DNA of 21,587 nt from Sphingomonadales bacterium (lineage in GTDB: Bacteria; Pseudomonadota; Alphaproteobacteria; Sphingomonadales; Sphingomonadaceae). The DNA lies in NCBI GenBank assembly GCA_025360285.1, contig JANYCM010000134.1:1-21587 (forward strand). Direction: 5' to 3'. Positions 6,620-12,421 of the stretch are shown piece by piece. A program made the position numbers and the translations under genes. The stretch's first letter is position 1. Every line of letters begins with the position of its first letter. Below the pieces are notes generated by a model. The model was not told where the DNA came from. It worked only from the letters and a program-made list of their open reading frames with translations, and ran no database searches.

Positions 6620-7831
6620 TTACGCCGCCTCGGCAAACAACCCCACCGCCGCCCCCGCCATCACAAAGCGTTCCAGCACGGTTTCCAACTGCGCCGCCGA
6701 ATGTTCGGCGCACAGCGAGCAGCGCAGCAGGAACACGCCGGCGGGCGTCGCCGGCGGGCGGGACATGTTCACATAGACGCCGAGTTCCAGCATCGCCTGC
6801 CACATCCGCACGGTGGTTTCCTGATCGGGCATCAGCACCGAGACGATGGCGCTTTCGCAACTGTCGGTGGCCAGGCGGAAGCCGCGGGCGATCAGGCCGC
6901 TGTGCAGCGTGCGGCTCATGTCCCACAGGCGTTCGCGCTTGGCGCCGGCGTGCATCAGCTTGCGGATGCTGGTTGCGGCGCAGGCCACCACGGCGGGCGG
7001 CAACGAGGCAGTGAAGGTATAGGGCCGGCAGACCAGCCGCAGAATTTCGAACTTGGGGTGGTTGGACACGCAGAAACCGCCGACGGTGCCGACCGATTTG
7101 GAGAAGGTGCCGACGACGAAATCGACATCATCGGCAACGCCGGCGGCTTCATAGACACCGCGGCCATGTTCGCCGAAAAAGCCCATGCCATGCGCTTCAT
7201 CGACCAGCACCATCGCCCCTTGCGCCTTGGCGATGGCCACCAGTTCCTTCAGCGGCGCGATGTCGCCGAGCATCGAATAAACGCCTTCGAGGATGACCAG
7301 CTTGCCGACTTCGGGCGGCAGGCGGCGCAGGCGCTTTTCCAGGTCTTCGGCGCTGTTGTGCTTGAAGCGCACGATATCGGCATTGCCGAGGTAGCAGCCA
7401 TCATAGATTGACGCATGGCTGTCGGCATCAAGAATGATGAAATCTCCCTTGCCGGCCAGCGTTGACACCATGCCGAGATTGGCCTGGTAACCCGTTGAAA
7501 ACACCATGGCATGCGACATGCCATAGAAATCCTTCAGCGCGTCTTCGCATTCCTTGTGGCCCTGGTAGGTGCCGTTGAGGACGCGGCTGCCGGTCGTCCC
7601 GGCGCCGAATTTGCGCAAGGCGGTTTCGCCGGCGGCGATCACGTCAGGGTCAAAGGTCATCCCCATATAATTATAGGTGCCGAGCAGGATGGTTTCACGC
7701 CCGTCGATCACCGCGACGGTCGGTGATTTCACTTCCTGCATGACGATGGCGAAGGGGTCGCGCACGCCGGTCGCCAGCAGATCGGCGCGTTCGTTGATCA
7801 GCGGATCGAATTTGGAAAACAGGTCGCTCAT
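6620..7831 (-). CDS. spt: Serine palmitoyltransferase
   Basis: A 403-residue PLP enzyme of the alpha-oxoamine synthase family. It condenses L-serine with palmitoyl-thioester to 3-oxosphinganine, the first step of sphingolipid synthesis. Signatures are the PLP lysine K245 in GTFSKSVGTVGGF, H139 in DADSHASIYDG (stacks on PLP), D211 and H214 in LVDEAHGMGFFGEHGRG, and RPYTFTASLPP. Length and sequence style match the soluble Sphingomonas enzyme. The frame is open upstream to 7918, but the ATG at 7831 overlaps the ACP stop (ATGA) and gives the normal N-terminus MSDLFSKFDPL. It is the last gene of a four-gene minus-strand ceramide cluster. The neighbouring ACP and acyl-AMP ligase separate it from KBL and AONS relatives. 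Confidence 0.95.
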   Translation of the reverse strand: MSDLFSKFDPLINERADLLATGVRDPFAIVMQEVKSPTVAVIDGRETILLGTYNYMGMTFDPDVIAAGETALRKFGAGTTGSRVLNGTYQGHKECEDALKDFYGMSHAMVFSTGYQANLGMVSTLAGKGDFIILDADSHASIYDGCYLGNADIVRFKHNSAEDLEKRLRRLPPEVGKLVILEGVYSMLGDIAPLKELVAIAKAQGAMVLVDEAHGMGFFGEHGRGVYEAAGVADDVDFVVGTFSKSVGTVGGFCVSNHPKFEILRLVCRPYTFTASLPPAVVACAATSIRKLMHAGAKRERLWDMSRTLHSGLIARGFRLATDSCESAIVSVLMPDQETTVRMWQAMLELGVYVNMSRPPATPAGVFLLRCSLCAEHSAAQLETVLERFVMAGAAVGLFAEAA

Positions 7832-8073
7832 TTTGTGACCAGCTTCGTCACCGCATCGGCAACCTGGCCGATGGTTTCCAGATCGGGCAGCATGTTCAGC
7901 GGCATGACAATATCCCATTCATCTTCCATGCTGGCGACCAGGTCCATCACCGTCAGCGAATCCATCTCCAGGTCGCCGGCAAAACTGGTGTCTTCGGCCA
8001 GCGCCAGCTTCTTGGGGTTGAGCGGTTCGATGAGTTCGATGATGCGGGCGTAAACCTGCGCACGGTTGGTCAT
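7828..8073 (-). CDS. acpR: Acyl carrier protein of the ceramide cluster
   Basis: An 81-residue acyl carrier protein. The phosphopantetheine serine is S39 in EMDSLTVMDLV, followed by the acidic second helix MEDEWDIVMP. It opens MTNRAQVYARIIELIEPLNPKK, more basic than housekeeping AcpP. By position between the reductase and spt genes it corresponds to AcpR of Caulobacter, the special ACP needed for ceramide formation, which carries the acyl chain made by the cluster's ligase. The TGA overlaps the spt ATG by four bases. A GGA about nine bases before the ATG may be its ribosome binding site. Confidence 0.92.
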   Translation of the reverse strand: MTNRAQVYARIIELIEPLNPKKLALAEDTSFAGDLEMDSLTVMDLVASMEDEWDIVMPLNMLPDLETIGQVADAVTKLVTK

Positions 8074-8139
8074 GGTGGATCCTTATGCTGGCGCGGCTTT
8101 TGCCAGCACAAAATGGCCAAAGCGGGGCCAAGATGCGGG

Positions 8140-9015
8140 CTAGAGCCATCCCTGGGCGCGATAACCCGCCACCGTATCGGCAACGCCAGCGGCCAGATCG
8201 AAGCGTGGTGCCCACAACCCGGCCAGCGCCGCATTGCCGCCGCGCGCCACCCAATCGGGATGGGCGATATAGGCGGCACGATCGGGCGTCAGCTTCGCCG
8301 ACAGGCCGAGGCGGGCGGCAAGGTGCAGCATCGCCAGCGTCAGCGGAATGACCTGCACGCGCTTGCCAAGGCCGGTGCCAATGGCGCGGGCAAAGTCCGG
8401 GTGCGAATGGCCGTTCGGCGCGCCATCATCGATTTCGAGCACCTGCTGCGACGGCCCGCCCGTTGCCAGCGCCAGCAGCGCGGCGGCGAGATCATCGACA
8501 TGCAGCAGCGAAATCCGCCCCGGCGGCGCGATGTACAGCCGGCGCATCGCCAGCCTGTAGATATCGAGCATTTCCAGGTCGCCGGGGCCATAAACACCGG
8601 GCGGGCGGACGATCACCCAATCGAGATCGCTGGCCAAGACAAGGCGCTCGGCCTCGGCCTTGGACGCGCCATACATCGAAAGCTGCGGTTCGCGCGCGGC
8701 GAGACTGGAGACATGGACGAAGCGGGTGACCCCTGCGGCCTGCGCAGCCGCGAGTATCGCGGCGGTGCCGGCGACATTGCCGACATCAAAGGCGGCGCGG
8801 GTCGGGGCACTGACGATGCCCGCGATATGGATGACGGCACTGGCGCCGTCGCACAGGCGGGCAAGGGCGGCGGAGTCGGCGAGGTTGCCGGGGACCCAGG
8901 TGATGCCGGGCTGGTCAGGCTGTGGCTGGCGGGTAAGGGCGCGCAGCGGCGTGGCGGCGTGGGCGAGGACGCGACTGCCGACGAAGCCGGTGCCACCGGT
9001 GATGGCGATGGTCAC
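8140..9015 (-). CDS. cerR: NAD-dependent epimerase/dehydratase, probable ceramide reductase
   Basis: A 291-residue short-chain dehydrogenase of the extended (NDUFA9-like) type. It shows the Rossmann motif TIAITGGTGFVGSRVL (GGTGFVG at 7-13), HIAGIVSAP, SS at 103-104, and the catalytic pair Y115 and K119 in MYGASKAEAERL, then VRPPGVYGPGD. By family and position it matches Caulobacter CerR, which reduces 3-oxoceramide to ceramide. The start is a GTG at 9015: no ATG precedes the Rossmann strand except one inside the repeat at 9149-9202, and extending there would add about 59 residues translated from repeat DNA. The ribosome binding site is weak. The gene is 66 bp from acpR, while the repeat pair and about 215 bp separate it from the ligase gene. 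Confidence 0.88.
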   Translation of the reverse strand: MTIAITGGTGFVGSRVLAHAATPLRALTRQPQPDQPGITWVPGNLADSAALARLCDGASAVIHIAGIVSAPTRAAFDVGNVAGTAAILAAAQAAGVTRFVHVSSLAAREPQLSMYGASKAEAERLVLASDLDWVIVRPPGVYGPGDLEMLDIYRLAMRRLYIAPPGRISLLHVDDLAAALLALATGGPSQQVLEIDDGAPNGHSHPDFARAIGTGLGKRVQVIPLTLAMLHLAARLGLSAKLTPDRAAYIAHPDWVARGGNAALAGLWAPRFDLAAGVADTVAGYRAQGWL

Positions 9016-9068
9016 GACCCAGGCACCAAAACTGCGACGCTGGCAAAAGACGTATGCGGCAAACACCC

Positions 9069-9120
9069 CCTCTCCCGCTTGCGGGAGAGGCGAGACGCGC
9101 GCCAGCGCGCCGGGTGAGGG
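9069..9120 (+). repeat. Intergenic repeat, copy A (two hairpins plus conserved tail)
   Basis: Three parts are visible. The first is a 10-bp hairpin, CCTCTCCCGC-TT-GCGGGAGAGG split across 9069-9078 and 9081-9090. The second is GCGCGC-CA-GCGCGC at 9097-9110. The third is the tail CGGGTGAGGG at 9111-9120. An inverted relative lies at 9149-9202. Confidence 0.85.
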
Positions 9121-9148
9121 CGTTCCCCAGCATCGGCGCTCGCAAACA

Positions 9149-9202
9149 CCCTCACCCGCTCGGCCAAGAGGCCGAGTCGACCTCTCCAGCAAGCGGGAGA
9201 GG
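9149..9202 (-). repeat. Intergenic repeat, copy B, inverted relative to copy A
   Basis: Read on the minus strand from 9202, it has the same order: a first hairpin with the CCTCTCCCGCTTGC start, a second hairpin CTCGGCC-TCTT-GGCCGAG (9159-9176), and the same tail CGGGTGAGGG (9149-9158). The second hairpin has a wholly different sequence from copy A but keeps its pairing. Confidence 0.85.
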
Positions 9203-9230
9203 ATTGGTATTTACGCGGCTATAAATAGAC

Positions 9231-10979
9231 CTAGGCCGCCACATCCAACGGCTGAATCTCGCCCGACAGATATTGCGACCGCGCCTTTGAGCGGCTCAGC
9301 TTGCCGCTCGACGTTTTCGGCAGGGTGCGCGGCGGCACCAGTTCGACCACACAGGTCATGCCGGTGATGGCCCGCACCTTGCTGCGGATCGCCTCGCGCA
9401 GCGTATTGCGTTCGCCGGCATCCGACGTGCGACACTGTACCAGCACGGCCGGCGATTCCTCACCCGAGGGCGTGGTGATGGCGAAGGCGGCAATGTCGCC
9501 GGCCTTGAAGCCCGGCAATTGTTCGATCGCCCATTCGATATCCTGCGGCCAATGGTTTTTGCCATTGATGATGATCATGTCCTTGGCGCGGCCGACAATG
9601 AAGATGGAGCCTGCCGACAGATAGCCCATGTCCCCGGTATCGAGCCAGCCATCGGGGCTGAGCGCCGCCTTCGTCGCTTCCTCGTCGCGGAAATAGCCGG
9701 CCATTACGCCGAGGCCGCGGACATAGACGCGGCCGATCTTGCGGTCGGGCAGCACGGCGCCGTCTTCGTCGCGGATTTCGATGGTCAGACCCGGCACCGC
9801 CTTGCCGCAATTGACGATGGCGCGATAGCGGGTAGGGCGGCGGGCATCGGTACGGGCGCCAGTCGAACCCGACAGCGTGCGTTCATCAATCAGGTCCGAC
9901 ACAATGCCTTCGCCGAGCGGCATGATGGTGACGGCAAGCGTCGCTTCGGCAAGGCCATAGCTCGGCAAAAAGGCGCTGGCCTTGAAGCCGGCGGCATCGA
10001 AGACATCGACAAAGGCCTGCATCACCTCGGGGCGGATCATGTCGGCGCCATTGCCGGCGACCCGCCAGCGCGACAGATCAAAGCGTTCGGCGACGTTGAT
10101 CGAGGGCGAAATGCGGCGGGCGCAAATGTCGTAACCAAAGGTCGGCGAATAGCTCAGTGTGTTATTGGGGTTGCGGCTGATCAGCGTCAGCCAGCTGAGC
10201 GGCCGGCGGGCGAAATCTTCCGTGGCGAGATAATCGACCGAAATCTGGTTGGCGAGCGGCGCCAGCATGCAGCCGACGAGGCCCATGTCATGATACCAGG
10301 GCAGCCACGAGACGACGCGGTCGCCGTCGCCGGCTGCCATGCAATGGGCATGGCCGGCCAAATTGGCGAGCAGCGCCTCATGCGTCACCGCGACGCCGTG
10401 CGGAAACCGCGTCGAACCGCTGGAATATTGCAGATAGGCGATATCAGAAGATTTTGCCTCGGGCAGTGCCGCGTCGGCGGCCGGCGCGGCAAAATACATT
10501 GCCCAGTCATGCGCCGCGCACAGGCCGGTCGCCGCCTGTTCGACCATCGGGAACAAGCCTTCGGGCGACAGTACCAGCACCGGATCGCAACTGCGCAATT
10601 GCGTGGCGATCTGTTCGACATAGGCGTCGCGGCCGCCAAAGCTGGTCGGCAGCGGCAGCGGCACCGGCAAGGCGCCGGCATAAATGGCCGCAAAAAAGGC
10701 CGCAGCGAACCCCGGCCCGGTTTCGGCGATCAGGGCGATTCGGTCACCAGGCTTCACGCCCGCCGCGACCAGCCGCATCGCCTGGCCCCGCGCATCGGCG
10801 GCGAGGTCGGCATAGGGATAGGCACGCACCAGATCGGCGCGGGCATCGTGGAAATTCATGCCCTTGGCACCGCGCGCGGCATAATCCAGCGCCGCACCCA
10901 GGGTGGGGAAAGCGGCCCGGCGATACGCCAGGCCATCAAAGGTCGGGGTCGGCGTCATCGTCATCAGGCTTTTGTGCAA
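9231..10979 (-). CDS. Fatty acyl-AMP ligase / acyl-ACP synthetase of the ceramide cluster
   Basis: A 582-residue adenylate-forming enzyme of the fatty acyl-AMP ligase type. The phosphate-binding loop is YSSGSTRFPHGVAVTH (185-200), with His where the canonical loop has Lys. SWLPWYHDMGLVG, SYGLAEATLAV, GWLDTGDMGYL and IINGKNHWPQDIE (typical of FAALs) follow. The C-terminal catalytic lysine is about residue 560 in PKTSSGKLSRSKAR. By cluster context it matches AasR of Caulobacter, which loads the fatty acid onto AcpR. The TTG start at 10979 is preceded by AAGGGAG seven bases upstream; ATGs at 10964 and 10958 are possible but lack such a site. The gene heads the ceramide cluster and is divergent from recX. 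Confidence 0.88.
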   Translation of the reverse strand: MHKSLMTMTPTPTFDGLAYRRAAFPTLGAALDYAARGAKGMNFHDARADLVRAYPYADLAADARGQAMRLVAAGVKPGDRIALIAETGPGFAAAFFAAIYAGALPVPLPLPTSFGGRDAYVEQIATQLRSCDPVLVLSPEGLFPMVEQAATGLCAAHDWAMYFAAPAADAALPEAKSSDIAYLQYSSGSTRFPHGVAVTHEALLANLAGHAHCMAAGDGDRVVSWLPWYHDMGLVGCMLAPLANQISVDYLATEDFARRPLSWLTLISRNPNNTLSYSPTFGYDICARRISPSINVAERFDLSRWRVAGNGADMIRPEVMQAFVDVFDAAGFKASAFLPSYGLAEATLAVTIMPLGEGIVSDLIDERTLSGSTGARTDARRPTRYRAIVNCGKAVPGLTIEIRDEDGAVLPDRKIGRVYVRGLGVMAGYFRDEEATKAALSPDGWLDTGDMGYLSAGSIFIVGRAKDMIIINGKNHWPQDIEWAIEQLPGFKAGDIAAFAITTPSGEESPAVLVQCRTSDAGERNTLREAIRSKVRAITGMTCVVELVPPRTLPKTSSGKLSRSKARSQYLSGEIQPLDVAA

Positions 10980-10986
10980 GCCCTGT

Positions 10987-10993
10987 CTCCCTT
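10987..10993 (-). promoter_or_regulatory. Ribosome binding site for a TTG start of the acyl-AMP ligase
   Basis: AAGGGAG on the minus strand, seven bases before the TTG at 10979. The downstream ATG at 10964 would be 22 bases away, so the TTG is favoured. Confidence 0.6.
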
Positions 10994-11090
10994 ACCCTGC
11001 CGGCGATTGCTGCCGATCAGACCTGTCCACATTCAACCCTTCACACGCCGGGGCGTTCAAATTCCGGCCCGAACGTGGCAAGAACAAGGC

Positions 11091-11687
11091 ATGAAAGACC
11101 AGGGCGATGATGATCGGACGGACAAGCGCCGGCAACGACGGTCCGAAACGCCGCGCGAACCCCGCCCGATCGATGCGGCGCAATTGCAGGACCTCGCTGT
11201 CGGCTATGCCGCCCGCTACGCCACCACGGCGGCAAAGCTGCGGCAATATCTGGGGCGCAAATTGCGCGAACGGCACTGGACCCCGGCCGATCCCCCCGAT
11301 GTCGAGGCGCTTGTCACCCGCATCACCGCGCTTGGCTATGTCGATGACCGCGCCTGGGCGGCGGCGAAGAAGCGCGACTTGACGGCGCGCGGCTTCGGCC
11401 AGGGCCGGGTGCGCGGCGCGCTGGCCGCCGCCGGCGTGTCGCGCGGCGATGCTGGCGCCGTGCTGGCCCCCGACGATGGCGCCCCTGATGACCCTTATGT
11501 CCCCGCCATCGCCTTTGCCCGCCGCCGCCGCTTTGGACCGTTTGCGCGTGAGCCCGCCACCGACCCGGCCCGCCAGGCGCGCGAGCTCGCCGCCATGGCC
11601 CGCGCCGGCCATGATTTCACCGTTGCCCGCCGGGTGCTGCGCGCCGCCGATGAAGCCGCGGCCCTCGCGCTGATCGGCGACGATTAG
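11091..11687 (+). CDS. recX: RecX family protein, modulator of RecA
   Basis: A 198-residue RecX-like protein, a cytoplasmic modulator of the RecA filament. The first 30 residues are highly charged (DQGDDDRTDKRRQRRSETPREPR). Then come repeated three-helix units: YAARYATTAAKLRQYLGRKLRER, then VEALVTRITALGYVDDRAWAAAKKRDLTARGFGQGRVRGALAAAGV, and a third unit ending FTVARRVLRAADEAAA. The LGY.DD..WA........G.G..R....L..AGV pattern is diagnostic. The start at 11091 has AAGG six bases upstream; an open frame runs further left but only as antisense to the ligase gene. It is not beside recA in this window. A short gap separates it from the TMEM175 gene in the same direction. Confidence 0.85.
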   Translation: MKDQGDDDRTDKRRQRRSETPREPRPIDAAQLQDLAVGYAARYATTAAKLRQYLGRKLRERHWTPADPPDVEALVTRITALGYVDDRAWAAAKKRDLTARGFGQGRVRGALAAAGVSRGDAGAVLAPDDGAPDDPYVPAIAFARRRRFGPFAREPATDPARQARELAAMARAGHDFTVARRVLRAADEAAALALIGDD

Positions 11688-11746
11688 CCGCTTGGCGCTG
11701 GCGCAAACTCCGATAGGTTGGCGCTGCGAACAAAGGGGCAAACCAG

Positions 11747-12361
11747 ATGCAGCACGGCCGGCAAATGCAATTCGAGCGGCTGCAATTTTTTTCAGACGCG
11801 GTGTTCGCCATCGCCATCACGCTGCTGGTCATCGAAGTACGGGTGCCGCATATGGCGGTGCCGACCGATGCCGGGCTGCGCACCGGCTTGCTGGCGCTGA
11901 TCCCGAATTATATCAGCTTCCTGATCAGCTTCTTTGTCATCGGGCGCTTCTGGATGGGGCACCACCGGCTGTTCGGCTATCTGGCGGATTGGGATGCCGG
12001 GCTGGTGCGCATCAATCTGCTGTTCCTGTTCACCATTGCCTTCATGCCGTTTCCCACCGCCGTCATCGGCGAATATCCCGGCGCGCAGACGGCACAGGTG
12101 TTTTATGCCGGCTGGCTGATCCTGGCCGGCATCTGCAACCTGCTGCTCGTCCGCTACACGCTGCGCCGCGAGGCGTTGCTGGTGGCACCGCTGACGCCGC
12201 TGCAACGCCATGATCTGCGATCGAGCTGGCTGCCCATCGCCATTGGCACCGCGGCCATTGTGGCATCGAATTTCCAGCCGATCACCGCCATTATCGTCCT
12301 GACGATCAGTCCGTTCGTGCTGCCGTTGCTGCTGGCGCTATGGGCGCGGCGCTATCGCTGA
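11747..12361 (+). CDS. TMEM175 family potassium channel (DUF1211)
   Basis: A 204-residue integral membrane protein. The family signature F-S-D is at residues 15-17 in RLQFFSDAVFAIAITLLVIEV, the pore-lining first helix. About six hydrophobic segments follow, including LIPNYISFLISFFVIGRFWMGHH, INLLFLFTIAFMPFPTAVIG, FYAGWLILAGICNLLLV and two near the C-terminus. Bacterial TMEM175 proteins form potassium-permeable channels that lack the usual TVGYG filter, and no such filter is seen here. AAGGGG at 11733-11738 lies eight bases before the ATG. It is 59 bp after recX and convergent with clpA, with a strong hairpin between. Its physiological role here is unknown. Confidence 0.88.
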   Translation: MQHGRQMQFERLQFFSDAVFAIAITLLVIEVRVPHMAVPTDAGLRTGLLALIPNYISFLISFFVIGRFWMGHHRLFGYLADWDAGLVRINLLFLFTIAFMPFPTAVIGEYPGAQTAQVFYAGWLILAGICNLLLVRYTLRREALLVAPLTPLQRHDLRSSWLPIAIGTAAIVASNFQPITAIIVLTISPFVLPLLLALWARRYR

Positions 12362-12387
12362 GGCGGGCACGGAAAAACCCGCCCCCT

Positions 12388-12413
12388 GCCCCCTCCCTGA
12401 GCAGGGAGGGGGC
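12388..12413. terminator. 12-bp inverted repeat between TMEM175 gene and clpA
   Basis: The arms GCCCCCTCCCTG (12388-12399) and CAGGGAGGGGGC (12402-12413) are perfectly complementary. It lies 26 bp after the TMEM175 stop and 8 bp after the clpA stop, so it can serve both genes. There is no T-run. Confidence 0.6.
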
Positions 12414-12421
12414 GCGGAAGG

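Noticed and set aside
9069..9202. Repeat pair as a small CRISPR array or integron site
   Set aside because: There are only two inverted copies, no regular spacers, no cas or integrase gene, and each copy is internally palindromic.
9231..9238. CTAGGCCG at the ligase stop, matching the outer end of the MITE-like element
   Set aside because: Only the first eight bases match; they encode the end of the ligase (Ala-Ala-stop) and the rest of the terminal repeat is absent.
11050..11080. GTTCAAATTCC resembling a tRNA T-arm
   Set aside because: No acceptor stem, D-arm or anticodon arm can be built around it.
9519..11090. Long plus-strand open frame running into recX
   Set aside because: It lies antisense to the acyl-AMP ligase, whose protein has all expected motifs. 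The extra sequence has the Arg/Gly/Ala-rich look of a GC-rich shadow frame; only the recX part is real.
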